From: Halomonas sp.
GTDB lineage: Bacteria > Pseudomonadota > Gammaproteobacteria > Pseudomonadales > Halomonadaceae
DNA length: 40,160 nucleotides
Direction of reading: 5' to 3'
Assembly (NCBI RefSeq): GCF_007692655.1
Contig: NZ_REBQ01000110.1
Coordinates: 1-40,160 of the forward strand
The notes under the pieces are model-generated. The model ran no database searches. It had not been told where the DNA came from and saw only the letters and a list, made by a program, of their open reading frames with translations. Below, in pieces: positions 6,583 through 15,607 of this stretch (position 1 is its first letter; every line of letters starts with the position of its first letter). The position numbers were made by a program, and so were the translations under genes.

Positions 6583-9099
6583 GTGCGACAGCACAGGCTA
6601 ATCAATACGGTAATAAGCGTTGTCTTTTTTGTGCTGGCGAGCCTGGTGCTGACAGGCACGGCAATCACGCACGCTGAAGCACAGCTCGTCTCATTACCTA
6701 GTTTGGGAGGCGGCGCCGAGCAACAAAGCGAAGAGGTCAGTGAGGCGGATTTCCAGGACTCATTGAGCGACGTGATTGGTCTGCTGGAAAACGCAGAGCA
6801 GCGTGGCCAACTACTTGATTCGCTGAGAGAGCTTCAGGTCACCGCTGAGGCGGCTAGCGAAGACGAAGGAATTGTGCGCCAGGGGCTGCTCGGAGCACTC
6901 GCGGATACCATCAGCGATCTTGGCGACCAGGCTCAAGCGGGTGGCTCTCCGATTGACGAATGGTCGCGCCAACTGGTTCAAGGCGCTGAAGATTTGCGCG
7001 CGCTCAATGCTGACGCCGATCAGGGTGAAGCGATCCAGGCGGTCGCAGAAGGGGCCGTGCTCGCGCTGATTTGGGGATTGTTACTGGTTGCAATGATTGC
7101 CTTTGGACGTAAGGTAGCCAACCGGCGGGAGTGGCCGTTGGATTTGCCCCGCGACCCTAAAGGCTGGTTGCTGGCCGCCCATTTTTTGCGCCGCATGCTG
7201 CCTTGGGCGCTGTCGTTTGCCATCACCCTGGGCATTGGGCAGTTGCTCCCCGATAGCTCAGGGCGAACACTGGTGCTGGTCGTGGCGTATATCTGTCTGT
7301 GTGGTCGCGCGCTCTCAGTGGTATTTGAAACCGTCATCGCCTTCTTCAGTCGCGGTCATCGATTTACTGCCGTGCAGCTTCTTCAACAGCGTGCCCTGCG
7401 TGGGCTGTTCGTCATTGGCGCCTTAGTAGCACTCGGGGATGCGGTTAACTCGACTCGCCTGGTAGAGCTATTAGGCAGTGAGCTTTCGAGCCTGGTGTCC
7501 GTCCTTTCCAATATGCTGGCAGCACTTTTTGCTGTGCGGTTTATTATCAAATTCAAGCGCGCTGTTCGTCATCTAATCTGTAATCGGCCGTTCAAACAGC
7601 GCCGTGACGCAAGCACCGCTGTCGAGATGATTCGCTCCCTGGGCGGGCTTTGGCACATACCTGCGCTGTTATTGGTGAGCGGCTCACTGCTGGCGATTTT
7701 TATCACCGTTGGTGATGTGGGAACTGCACTGGCACGCTCGATTATTTCAGCCAGCTTATTGGTGCTCACGCTGGTGGTGACTGGACTGTTGCGTCGCCAA
7801 TCGGAGCGGATGGGTAAGCGGCGTCACCGTCATCGCTACAGCCAATACCGCAAACGTCTGGAGCGCTTCGGCTTTGTGTTGGCGCATATCTGTTCGTGGA
7901 TGGTATTTGCGGAACTCTCCATGCAGGTGTGGGGCGGCTCGTTCTTTGGCCTTGGTCAGCAGGCGGTGGCCAGTGCGCGCATTGGTCAAGCGCTGATTAG
8001 CCTGGGTTCTACTGTTCTGTTGGCGTGGTTGGTTTGGATTTTTGCCGATACCGCGATACAGCGGGCGCTAACATCGTCGGCGCGTTCCCGAGGCCGGCGG
8101 GTCAATCAGGCGCGGGCGCAAACCATCACGCCGATGATTCGTAACGTTATTTTTGTGACGATTTTGATTATTGCGGTGATTGCCGGACTTGCAAACCTAG
8201 GTGTCAATGTGACGCCGCTACTCGCCGGTGCCGGTGTGATTGGTTTGGCGATTGGTTTTGGTGCCCAAACGCTTGTGCAGGATTTGATCACCGGGATATT
8301 TATCCTGATCGAGGATTCGCTGGCCGTCGATGACTTCGTACAGATCAATGGGCATATGGGGACTGTCGAAGGGTTAACGCTGCGTACCGTGCGCCTGCGG
8401 GACCTGGACGGCGTCGTGCATATCATTACCTTTAGCCGCATTGAGTCCATTCACAACATGTCGCGCCAGTTCGGCATTGCGCTGATGCGCATCCGCATTC
8501 CGTTTGATATGAAAATCGACGATGCCATTACGTTGATGCAAGAAACGGCTCAAGAGCTGCGTAAAGATCCCATGATGCGCCACTACATATGGTCGCCGTT
8601 GGAAATGCAGGGTGTTCAGGGCTTTGAGGATGGTTGTCCTATACTTCGCATGCGGTTTCGCACCGCGCCGGAAATGCAGTGGGATGTATCACGGGCATTC
8701 AACTTGCTGCTCAAGCAGCGTATGGAAGCTCAAGAGATTGATCTGGGCGTACCGCGTCTAAGTATCAGTATGGAGGCGCGCTCGGAAGATCGTATGGAGG
8801 CCACTGCGGGCACGTCATTCGCGTTGGAAGGTTCACCGGAAAACGCCCCGTCAGGGAGTGAGCAAGACGGAGCGGTAACAGAGACTGCCGCTGAGCAAAG
8901 TGCCGGTAGCAAAAAGAAACCGGCACCGCCTAAACCTGCGCCACGCCCGACCAAAGCAGAGATTCGCCGTGATGAGCAGGAACGGCAACCATCTACGTCT
9001 GCTAGCCATGAGGCTTCACATCGGGATAAGCCCCAGGCACAGGGCGAGCCCCAAGGCGAGACCTACGCTAGCCCCGGTGGTGAAAACGGTGATCAGTAA
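6583..9099 (+). CDS. Large MscS-family mechanosensitive channel with C-terminal tail
   Basis: 838 residues. A signal peptide (first ~33 residues, ending HAEAQ) is followed by a predicted periplasmic helical region (about 40-150), many membrane segments, then the MscS pore helix and beta domain near residues 540-640: LLAGAGVIGLAIGFGAQTLV, then VDDFVQINGHMGTVE and ITFSRIESIHNMS. The architecture resembles YbiO/MscM-type large channels that release solutes on hypo-osmotic shock, a fitting need in a halophile. After the usual C-terminal alpha/beta domain it has an unusual hydrophilic Pro/Ala/Glu-rich tail of about 100 residues (from about residue 735). The start is a GTG six bases after CAGGAG. 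The final 84 bases overlap an opposite-strand gene. Confidence 0.92.
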   Translation: MRQHRLINTVISVVFFVLASLVLTGTAITHAEAQLVSLPSLGGGAEQQSEEVSEADFQDSLSDVIGLLENAEQRGQLLDSLRELQVTAEAASEDEGIVRQGLLGALADTISDLGDQAQAGGSPIDEWSRQLVQGAEDLRALNADADQGEAIQAVAEGAVLALIWGLLLVAMIAFGRKVANRREWPLDLPRDPKGWLLAAHFLRRMLPWALSFAITLGIGQLLPDSSGRTLVLVVAYICLCGRALSVVFETVIAFFSRGHRFTAVQLLQQRALRGLFVIGALVALGDAVNSTRLVELLGSELSSLVSVLSNMLAALFAVRFIIKFKRAVRHLICNRPFKQRRDASTAVEMIRSLGGLWHIPALLLVSGSLLAIFITVGDVGTALARSIISASLLVLTLVVTGLLRRQSERMGKRRHRHRYSQYRKRLERFGFVLAHICSWMVFAELSMQVWGGSFFGLGQQAVASARIGQALISLGSTVLLAWLVWIFADTAIQRALTSSARSRGRRVNQARAQTITPMIRNVIFVTILIIAVIAGLANLGVNVTPLLAGAGVIGLAIGFGAQTLVQDLITGIFILIEDSLAVDDFVQINGHMGTVEGLTLRTVRLRDLDGVVHIITFSRIESIHNMSRQFGIALMRIRIPFDMKIDDAITLMQETAQELRKDPMMRHYIWSPLEMQGVQGFEDGCPILRMRFRTAPEMQWDVSRAFNLLLKQRMEAQEIDLGVPRLSISMEARSEDRMEATAGTSFALEGSPENAPSGSEQDGAVTETAAEQSAGSKKKPAPPKPAPRPTKAEIRRDEQERQPSTSASHEASHRDKPQAQGEPQGETYASPGGENGDQ

Positions 9100-9447
9100 C
9101 CACGGCCCGCGAAAGCGCTGCCAGCGGTTATACAGCGAAACGGCAAGGCCCACACGGCCAATTAACTCATCGTGGCGTGAGACTGCTTGATCGGGCGGCA
9201 TTGAGAAGTCGTTGGCCACGTCGCCTTGCCAGTGTGCGCCATGTGTCAGGCCCAGGCGGGCGCGTAGCCTGCCAATATCGCTAACGGTTTCGTGGAGCGT
9301 GTCGTAGGCCGCGCGGCGTTCGGCGACAGCGAAAACCGACTCCGCATCTTGGCGCAGCACGCTGTGCTGGCAACTCGTTACAGCACGTTTGATGTCTTGC
9401 TCGTTGGCCTCGGGGGAAATCGCGAGGCGTTGATACAAATCACGCAT
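9016..9447 (-). CDS. Small J-domain-like membrane protein lacking HPD
   Basis: 143 residues. The N terminus (MRDLYQRLAISPEANEQDI) and the AERRAAYDTL segment follow the helix pattern of a J domain, but the His-Pro-Asp tripeptide needed to stimulate DnaK is absent: the loop position reads CQHSVLRQD. A hydrophobic C-terminal segment (about 115-143, WLLITVFTTGASVGLALGLA) suggests a tail anchor. It lies 58 bases downstream of a true J-domain gene on the same strand and is probably cotranscribed. It could be a degenerate J protein that modulates its partner. Its 3' end overlaps the end of mscS by 84 bases, antiparallel. Start is ATG with little Shine-Dalgarno support. Confidence 0.7.
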   Translation of the reverse strand: MRDLYQRLAISPEANEQDIKRAVTSCQHSVLRQDAESVFAVAERRAAYDTLHETVSDIGRLRARLGLTHGAHWQGDVANDFSMPPDQAVSRHDELIGRVGLAVSLYNRWQRFRGPWLLITVFTTGASVGLALGLALCLGLIPM

Positions 9448-9505
9448 GGGGTAATGGATTCTCTGCGGCCAGCGAATAAAGTTAAGTGCTTAGCGTTACA
9501 TGTCT

Positions 9506-10624
9506 TCAGTAAGTTTTCATCAAATAATCATAGGCGTTTTTAATACGCTGGAAGCGCGCGGAAGCTAACGCTATTTGTTGATCGCTTTTGGTATAAAAGC
9601 GATCTGGGTGGTGCAACTGTGCCATGCGACGATAGGCGTGGCGAACTTCGATGCGAGTGGCCCCTGGTCTTAGGCCCAAGACGGACAGCGCGCGCGTTGT
9701 GCGGTCTGGCGGCGGTGATGGGCGTTGCTGGTCAGAATAATGATTACGCGACTGTTGTTGGCGCTGCTCTTGTTGGTGTGAGTAGTGCCCTCTAGAGCGC
9801 TGCTCTCGTTCTGATTGCTTGCGCTGCCGCGCCCTTTCCTGTTCCTGCTCTTGCTGATGTGTCTGCTCGCGCTTACGCTGCTGCTCTTGCTCCCGGGCTC
9901 GTCGAGCTTCATCCTGGCGCCGCTGCTTGTCTTGTTGCTTTTGCTGTTTATGCTGCTCACGTTCATTTTTTTGGCGCTGCTGCTGTTCTGCCCGTGCTTG
10001 CTCTTGGCGTGCCTTTTGCTCAGCCGCCGCGGCTTCGCGTGCTTTACGCGCATGGTAGTCTGGGTCATGAATTTGCCAGTAAGCATCCCGGCTGGGATCT
10101 TCAGGAGAACTCAGTGGGGCGCCGGTGAGCTCCTGAAAAAGCGTGGCGAGCGTTACGGGAGCAACGTTTAACAAATCGGCCAGAAAACGCAAAATATAAT
10201 GGTTGGCTATTGATAGCGCGCCGTCATCAGTGGCTACGCTAATCGCTTTATGGATTACGCTCAAACTACGTGCTTTGGAGCACTCTTTGCGCACGACCTC
10301 CGCCGCTAATTGGATAGCCTGCAAGTCCTGGCTATGGGCAATGCTCATCACCGGGGTAAGCTCATGTCCGTGGCGAAACTGCGCAGAGACGTCGGCCAGA
10401 CGACGCCGTCGCTGGCCCTCAGAAATGTGCTGACGGTGCACCAGCACCCAAGCCAACAGCAGCAGTGTTGCCGTATCCACTTGGCTGCGGCTTTTTAACA
10501 GCAGCAGCTCAAAGGGGGAAAAACGGGCAATCGACATTCCCCAGCTCCGTAGATAGAGATCCGTAAAAAAGTGATGAATAACGTTTAGTGGTGACTTTTT
10601 AAACAACCCCAAGATAGATGACAA
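9506..10624 (-). CDS. J-domain protein with TerB-like N terminus and Gln/Arg/Glu-rich linker
   Basis: 372 residues. Residues about 20-170 form a helical, partly hydrophobic region resembling the TerB-like domain of DjlA. Residues about 185-305 are a low-complexity, charged Gln/Arg/Glu segment, probably coiled coil or disordered. The last ~62 residues are a J domain with LHHPDRF, so His-Pro-Asp (about 339-341) is intact and DnaK stimulation is plausible. The layout is DjlA-like, but the protein is longer than E. coli DjlA and lacks an obvious N-terminal membrane anchor. The frame opens with TTG at 10624 just after in-frame stops; an internal TTG at 10612 or ATG near 10537 are alternatives. Probable operon partner is the 143-residue J-like protein downstream. 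Confidence 0.8.
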   Translation of the reverse strand: MSSILGLFKKSPLNVIHHFFTDLYLRSWGMSIARFSPFELLLLKSRSQVDTATLLLLAWVLVHRQHISEGQRRRRLADVSAQFRHGHELTPVMSIAHSQDLQAIQLAAEVVRKECSKARSLSVIHKAISVATDDGALSIANHYILRFLADLLNVAPVTLATLFQELTGAPLSSPEDPSRDAYWQIHDPDYHARKAREAAAAEQKARQEQARAEQQQRQKNEREQHKQQKQQDKQRRQDEARRAREQEQQRKREQTHQQEQEQERARQRKQSEREQRSRGHYSHQQEQRQQQSRNHYSDQQRPSPPPDRTTRALSVLGLRPGATRIEVRHAYRRMAQLHHPDRFYTKSDQQIALASARFQRIKNAYDYLMKTY

Positions 10625-10697
10625 GTATAAGCTTCATCATGGTTAATTCAGCCATGGTATATCATCACGTTAGGCAAAGGAGTAGGAGTTTGATGAG

Positions 10698-12161
10698 TTG
10701 ATCAACGTTGAGCGGAAAAATAGCTTTCAGCTGCGTCTTACCCGGCGGCTCAAGGAAGAGACATCGCATACCCTCGACGTCTACCTTTTCGTGCCAGGCG
10801 AGTTGGGCTTAAGCACTCAGCTTATCTCAGAAGAAGCTTTCTACCACGCTGCGATTAATATCTCGCGCACTTACTACAGTGACGAGTATCTGTTACCGCT
10901 GGTTCAAAGCCGCCTTGCCAGCCGTAACCGTCTTGGCAGTGATTCCTACCGTTTGAGTTTGAGCCTATTTGCCTATCAATATGTGGTAGCGATGGAGCGC
11001 ACCACTCAGGCGATGCTGGTCACTGCTAACAAGCTACGCCACGCTCGCCAGGAAGAGCGGGAAGAGAACAGCGATATCCAAGAGAGCGCTACTGGCCTGC
11101 GCGATCAGCTGCATGAAATGATCGACTTAAGCGAGAGTATTTTAAGACGCCTGCGTCGCAATCAACCCAGTGATGACAGCTTATATAAGTACTTTGCCAA
11201 TATTGATAACTACCTCTCCTGGTTTACTGAACAGCAGTTACTTGCACTGGTCTCGCATATGCCCCGGGGCGGTGAATTTACCGATATTGGTCGGCGATTC
11301 ATCAGCGTATGCCAACAGGAAGGAGAGTACCGCCGTGAACAAGAGTATAACGCCGAGCGGGTCATGGCTGATCCTACCCGTATGTCGAATAAAATGCGTT
11401 TGCTGCGGCGTTTGATCGAACACCCGATCACCTTGAAGCAGAAATCGCTGGAGCTGGGAGGAGGCGAACAGAAGGCGGTTAAAGCACTGGCTACCGCTGT
11501 GGTGATGGTCTTTGTCTCGTTAGGTGTGCTGCATTTGCGCAGTATCGTAGGTGATATTACCGCACTGTTTGTACTGGCGATGGCGCTGCTTTATGCCATG
11601 CGCGAAGTGTTTAAGGATGATCTGCGCAATACCCTATGGCGCTGGCTGCGAAAGGGCCGTCCCAAATGGCGTCGTGAATATTTAGACCCTACGCGCAACG
11701 CCACGGTAGGGCGTCAGTTAGAGTGGTTCGATTACAAGCGCTTTGCATCCTTGGATGATGATATACAAAAAATGCGCCGCCGCACGGTGGCCCAACGTGA
11801 AGAAATGGTGCTGCACTACCGTTCAAGCTCGCGCATGTCGCCAACGCGCTTTTTAAGTGGCTACGAGCACACTCGAGAAACACTCAATCTCGATATATCG
11901 ATGCTCACCCGGCTAATGAGCAAGGGGAAACATCACATTTACCGCCTAAAGGATGGTCAGGCCGTACGCGAAAGCGTTGAGCGCCGCCACCTGTTCAATT
12001 TAGTAGTGCGTGAAACAGGCAGCGAAGATGCTCCCTATTTGGCCCGTTGGAAGGTGGTTGTTAGCCGCTCTGGCATAGTCGATGTGGAAAAGGTAGCGGA
12101 GAACAGCGCTGTATCTGAAAACGCGGTATCTGAAAGCAGCGCAGCACAAAAAGGCCAATAA
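10698..12161 (+). CDS. Conserved-looking membrane protein of unknown function
   Basis: 487 residues that I do not recognise as a named family. The N-terminal half is soluble and highly charged (RLTRRLKEETSHTLDVYLFV near the start, then helices to about residue 255). Two hydrophobic segments follow at about 261-306 (ALATAVVMVFVSLGVLHL and TALFVLAMALLYAM), then a basic region (LRNTLWRWLRKGRPKWRREY) and a C-terminal soluble domain ending in a Ser/Glu/Ala-rich tail with a short repeat (AVSEN/AVSES). The start is TTG at 10698 after TAGGAG; the nearby ATG at 10693 runs straight into a stop. It is divergent from the TerB/J-domain gene, and both genes appear to use TTG, so a shared regulation or function is possible. 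Confidence 0.8.
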   Translation: MINVERKNSFQLRLTRRLKEETSHTLDVYLFVPGELGLSTQLISEEAFYHAAINISRTYYSDEYLLPLVQSRLASRNRLGSDSYRLSLSLFAYQYVVAMERTTQAMLVTANKLRHARQEEREENSDIQESATGLRDQLHEMIDLSESILRRLRRNQPSDDSLYKYFANIDNYLSWFTEQQLLALVSHMPRGGEFTDIGRRFISVCQQEGEYRREQEYNAERVMADPTRMSNKMRLLRRLIEHPITLKQKSLELGGGEQKAVKALATAVVMVFVSLGVLHLRSIVGDITALFVLAMALLYAMREVFKDDLRNTLWRWLRKGRPKWRREYLDPTRNATVGRQLEWFDYKRFASLDDDIQKMRRRTVAQREEMVLHYRSSSRMSPTRFLSGYEHTRETLNLDISMLTRLMSKGKHHIYRLKDGQAVRESVERRHLFNLVVRETGSEDAPYLARWKVVVSRSGIVDVEKVAENSAVSENAVSESSAAQKGQ

Positions 12162-12354
12162 ACTGCGCCAGATCAAAACAACCTCATTGCGTACTTGTCG
12201 ATAGCGAGCTCGCATAGGCAATTCTCCGTCAGCGAACTACCCTCAAGGAAGGGCAACGCAACGGCGGTTCAGTTTTAAAGCAGTGGCCTGAAGAGATGTC
12301 TTAACAGGCAGAGTGACTGAATTGTTTTAACGGCTGGTCGCAAGGAGAATAACT
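12162..12354. other. Intergenic region before the CBS-BON gene
   Basis: About 190 bases with no open frame of note. It contains the 10-base palindrome GCGAGCTCGC at 12204-12213 and a Shine-Dalgarno CAAGGAG just before the downstream ATG. I see no strong promoter or terminator. Confidence 0.4.
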
Positions 12355-13044
12355 ATGCAAGCTATCGACATTATGACACCCAAAGTGGTGAGTGTGGGGC
12401 TCGACGCGGAAGTGCGTGAAATTGCCCAGCTGTTACTGGATCATCGTATTAGTGCTGTCCCGGTGGTAGATGACCAGCGAAAGGTGGTGGGCATCGTCAG
12501 CGAGGGTGATCTGATGCGCCGGGTAAAGAATGAAGAGCACAATGGCCACTCCTGGTGGTTATCACTCTTCACCGGCGGTAAAGACGCTGGCGACTATGTA
12601 AAGTCCCATGGTCGTAAAGCCAGCGAGGTGATGACCCCCAACCCGTTAACGGTTGAAGAAAATACGCCGCTGCACACCATTGCACGCCTGCTGGAAAAGC
12701 ACCATATCAAACGGGTGCCTGTGCTGCGCGAGGGCAAGTTAGTTGGCATCGTCAGCCGCGCTAATTTGCTCCAAGGCATTGCCAATGCAGCGGTCGCACC
12801 GACACAGTCACCTGCGGATGACCGGCAGATTCGTGAGGCCATTCTCAAAGAGGTGGAACATAATGCTGGCGTACCAACCGAAAGCATTAGCCTAATTGTC
12901 GATGGTGGTGCAGTCGAAATTTGGGGATTAGTTGAGTCACCTGAGCAAAAGCAGGCGGTGACAGTCGCCGCAGAAAACGTGCCGGGCGTTTCAAAGGTCG
13001 AGAATCACCTAGGGTTGATGCCGCGTGGCGTGGGTTTCATGTAA
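12355..13044 (+). CDS. CBS-pair and BON domain protein
   Basis: 229 residues. Two CBS motifs (about 1-60, starting MQAIDIMTPKVVSV, and about 85-140, starting ASEVMTPNPLTV) each end in a VGIVS strand, forming a Bateman module that usually binds adenosine nucleotides. A BON domain follows (about 153-222, RQIREAILKEVE to VSKVENHLGL), a fold associated with membrane or osmotic-stress proteins. There is no signal peptide, so it should be cytoplasmic. The role is probably as an energy- or stress-responsive sensor. The ATG follows CAAGGAG at good spacing. It is convergent with the deo operon. Confidence 0.9.
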   Translation: MQAIDIMTPKVVSVGLDAEVREIAQLLLDHRISAVPVVDDQRKVVGIVSEGDLMRRVKNEEHNGHSWWLSLFTGGKDAGDYVKSHGRKASEVMTPNPLTVEENTPLHTIARLLEKHHIKRVPVLREGKLVGIVSRANLLQGIANAAVAPTQSPADDRQIREAILKEVEHNAGVPTESISLIVDGGAVEIWGLVESPEQKQAVTVAAENVPGVSKVENHLGLMPRGVGFM

Positions 13045-13076
13045 CCAACTACTCAATAAAGCCATGGCGATCAGTC

Positions 13077-13101
13077 ATACCCGCTATTGAATAGCGGGTA
13101 T
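13077..13101. terminator. Bidirectional hairpin between the CBS-BON gene and cdd
   Basis: A perfect 12-base inverted repeat (ATACCCGCTATT at 13077-13088, AATAGCGGGTAT at 13090-13101) between two convergent genes. The T run after it is short on either strand, so termination strength is uncertain. Position argues for a shared terminator ending the deo operon on the minus strand. Confidence 0.6.
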
Positions 13102-13156
13102 TGTCAGGGTTGCCAGAATGCCTGGCTTTAAACTGATTGGTTGCCATCTGGCTGGC

Positions 13157-13594
13157 TTAACGAGGTGGCAACTGCTCGGGGCCGAAGGCGTCGGGTAGTA
13201 GCGTTTCCATGGTGTAGGTTTTGAGCAGCTCACCGCTGCCGGAAAGCACCTTGATTTGCGTCTCTGGCGTGGCAAACTCGCGGATGCGCTGGCGGCAGTC
13301 GCCGCAGGGCGTGCACAGGTGATCGCCAGGGCCCATCACATAGACGGTAGCCAACTGACGCTGCCCGGCAGTTATCATCGCGGAAATAGCCGATGCCTCA
13401 GCGCATAGGCCTTTGTAGTGTGCCACTTCCACGTTAGTACCCGTAAACTGCTGGCCATCTGGGGTCACCATGACCGACGCCACTGGGTGAGCGGAGTAGG
13501 GGACATAGGCGTTAGCACGTGCGCTAAACAGTTTTTGGACGATCTCTTCAGGCACTAATTCATCAGACGCTAGCTCATCAGAACGTTGGCTCAT
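13157..13594 (-). CDS. cdd: Cytidine deaminase
   Basis: 145 residues, the size of the homotetrameric CDA class rather than the longer E. coli enzyme. It deaminates cytidine and deoxycytidine to uridine and deoxyuridine. The zinc and catalytic motif is GLCAEASAI (Cys64, Glu66), and the second is CTPCGDCRQRI (Cys97, Cys100). It is the last gene of the deo operon, 12 bases after deoD, and lets deoxycytidine enter the same route. ATG at 13594 is preferred to the GTG two codons upstream because AGGAG lies about nine bases from the ATG and only three from the GTG. Confidence 0.95.
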   Translation of the reverse strand: MSQRSDELASDELVPEEIVQKLFSARANAYVPYSAHPVASVMVTPDGQQFTGTNVEVAHYKGLCAEASAISAMITAGQRQLATVYVMGPGDHLCTPCGDCRQRIREFATPETQIKVLSGSGELLKTYTMETLLPDAFGPEQLPPR

Positions 13595-13606
13595 GACCAC
13601 TCTCTC

Positions 13607-14332
13607 CTAGGCGCGGGCTGCGTCGTCGCGTAACACTGTGTCCAAAGCAATCAGCATCATGTCGTCGAAGGTGGTTTGACGGTCGGCGCTTGAGAGCGAG
13701 TCGCCTTTCAGGATGTGATCCGACACGGTGCAGATGGTCATGGCGCGAGCGCCGAACTCTGCGGCGACGCCATAAAGGCCTGCGGCTTCCATCTCAACGC
13801 CGACAATGCCGTAGCGTTTAAGCATTTCGGCCATTTCGGTTTGTGGGTTGTAGAACAGGTCCGCTGAGAAGATATTGCCCACTTTGACTGGCACGTTTTT
13901 GGCCTTGGCGGCGGCAACGGCGTGCTGAGTCAGTTCAAAATCCGCGATGGCGGCGAAGTCGTGGTCGTTAAAGCGCATACGGTTCACTTTGGAGTCAGTG
14001 CTGGCGCCCATGCCGATGACCACATCGCGCACGTTGACGTCGTCGCGAACCGCGCCGCAGGAGCCCACGCGAATCAGCGATTTAACGCCGTAGTCGGTGA
14101 TCAGTTCCTTGGCGTAGATAGAGACCGAGGGGATACCCATGCCGTGGCCCATCACGGAAATCTCGCGGCCTTGATAGGTGCCGGTGTAGCCGAACATATT
14201 GCGCACGTCGTTCACCTGGCGAACGTTCTCCAGGTAGGTATCCGCGATATATTTGGCGCGCAGCGGATCGCCGGGCATCAGTACAGTATCGGCGAAATCG
14301 CCCATCTCGGCATTAATATGCGGTGTAGCCAT
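13607..14332 (-). CDS. deoD: Purine-nucleoside phosphorylase, DeoD type
   Basis: 241 residues, close to the 239 of E. coli DeoD (hexameric class). It splits purine (deoxy)nucleosides with phosphate into base and (deoxy)ribose-1-phosphate. Seen are ATPHINAE with the conserved His, [14 protein letters not shown] (phosphate loop), [17 protein letters not shown], the [10 protein letters not shown] sugar-binding block and CTVSDHI with the catalytic Asp205. It follows deoB by 30 bases and feeds sugar phosphate back to it. Confidence 0.97.
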   Translation of the reverse strand: MATPHINAEMGDFADTVLMPGDPLRAKYIADTYLENVRQVNDVRNMFGYTGTYQGREISVMGHGMGIPSVSIYAKELITDYGVKSLIRVGSCGAVRDDVNVRDVVIGMGASTDSKVNRMRFNDHDFAAIADFELTQHAVAAAKAKNVPVKVGNIFSADLFYNPQTEMAEMLKRYGIVGVEMEAAGLYGVAAEFGARAMTICTVSDHILKGDSLSSADRQTTFDDMMLIALDTVLRDDAARA

Positions 14333-14362
14333 CAGAGGCCTCCTGTAAATTGGCGCTCGCCT

Positions 14363-15607
14363 TTAAGCGGCGTTAGGAAGAAAGCTTGTGCCATCGGCCA
14401 TGGCCGGCAGCAGGAAAAAGTCGGCCAGGGTTTGGCCGATATCGGCAAAGGTGCCGCGCTCCCCCAGGGGGCCGGGGGTAAAGCCAGGGCCGTGTACCAA
14501 AATGGGCACGTACTCCCGGGTGTGCTCGGTGCCGTGCCAGCTGGGGTCGCAGCCGTGGTCGGCAGTCAGAATCAGCAGGTCGTCTTCGTCTAGCGAAGCC
14601 AGCAGTTTGGGCAGCTTGGCATCAAAATCTTCCAGTGCGGCGGCGTAGCCCGGTATATCCCGGCGGTGACCGTAGACCGAGTCAAAATCGACAAAGTTGG
14701 TCATGATCATCACGCGCTCACCGACCTCGCGCTTACTGGTACGCTCGATCTCGTTGAGGGTGGCGTCCATTAGCGCGTCGTGGCCGCTGGCTTTTACCTT
14801 GTGGGTAATGCCGCAGTGGGCGTAGATGTCGGCAATTTTACCAATTGAGACCACTTCACCATCGGCGTCGGCAAGCTTTTGCAAGACCGTGGGTGCCGGT
14901 GGCTCAACGCTATAGTCGCGGCGATTACCGGTGCGGGCAAAGGTGGTGCTGTCTTCGCCGATAAACGGACGGGCGATCACGCGGCCAATATTGTAGGGCT
15001 CTAGCAATTCGCGCACGGTTTCGCACAGTTTATAGAGGCGTTCCAGGCCGAAATGCTCTTCGTGGGCGGCAATCTGGAATACTGAGTCTGCCGAGGTGTA
15101 AACAATCGGCTTGCCCGTCGCCACGTGCTCTTCACCCAGGCGGGCGATGATCTCGGTACCCGAGGCGTGGCAGTTGCCAATCACCCCGGTTAAATCAGCT
15201 TCCTGGACAATAGCGTCGAGCAGTTCAAGGGGAAAACTGTCGGTTTTGTCGAGGAAGTACCCCCAGTCAAAGCGTACTGGCACACCGGCGATTTCCCAGT
15301 GGCCGGAGGGGGTATCTTTGCCGCTGGAAATCTCTTTGGCGTGTGCGTAAGCACCTTCTAAACTTTCCGGGAGGGTGACGCCTTCGGCCACGCTGCCGGT
15401 GGCATCGCGGTGAGCGTGGAACAGTCCCAGCTTGGCCAGGTTGGGTAGCTTGAGTGGGCCTGAACGGTTAGCAGTATCAGCCTCATTACGGGCGCAGGCG
15501 GCAGCGATATGACCCAGGGTGTCGGAGCCTTCATCGCCGAAGGTGGCGGCATCTGGGGCAGCGCCAATCCCAAAGGAGTCGAGCACCAGCACGATCGCGC
15601 GGCTCAT
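14363..15607 (-). CDS. deoB: Phosphopentomutase
   Basis: 414 residues; E. coli DeoB has 407. It converts (deoxy)ribose-1-phosphate to the 5-phosphate. As a member of the alkaline phosphatase superfamily it shows the metal-site motifs [14 protein letters not shown] at the N terminus (Asp10) and [19 protein letters not shown] near the C terminus, with GHWEIAG and the [11 protein letters not shown] block between. Its start overlaps the deoA stop by four bases (ATGA), indicating translational coupling. Confidence 0.97.
   Translation of the reverse strand: MSRAIVLVLDSFGIGAAPDAATFGDEGSDTLGHIAAACARNEADTANRSGPLKLPNLAKLGLFHAHRDATGSVAEGVTLPESLEGAYAHAKEISSGKDTPSGHWEIAGVPVRFDWGYFLDKTDSFPLELLDAIVQEADLTGVIGNCHASGTEIIARLGEEHVATGKPIVYTSADSVFQIAAHEEHFGLERLYKLCETVRELLEPYNIGRVIARPFIGEDSTTFARTGNRRDYSVEPPAPTVLQKLADADGEVVSIGKIADIYAHCGITHKVKASGHDALMDATLNEIERTSKREVGERVMIMTNFVDFDSVYGHRRDIPGYAAALEDFDAKLPKLLASLDEDDLLILTADHGCDPSWHGTEHTREYVPILVHGPGFTPGPLGERGTFADIGQTLADFFLLPAMADGTSFLPNAA

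Noticed and set aside
9815..10171. Leucine-rich open frames opposite the J-domain gene
   Set aside because: They are the reverse reading of the Gln/Lys/Arg-rich repeat region (CAG and AAG read as CTG and CTT), so the apparent membrane protein is an artefact.
13922..14593. 223-codon open frame across deoD and deoB on the plus strand
   Set aside because: Antisense to two well-conserved operon genes and spanning their junction. No ribosome site or known motif.
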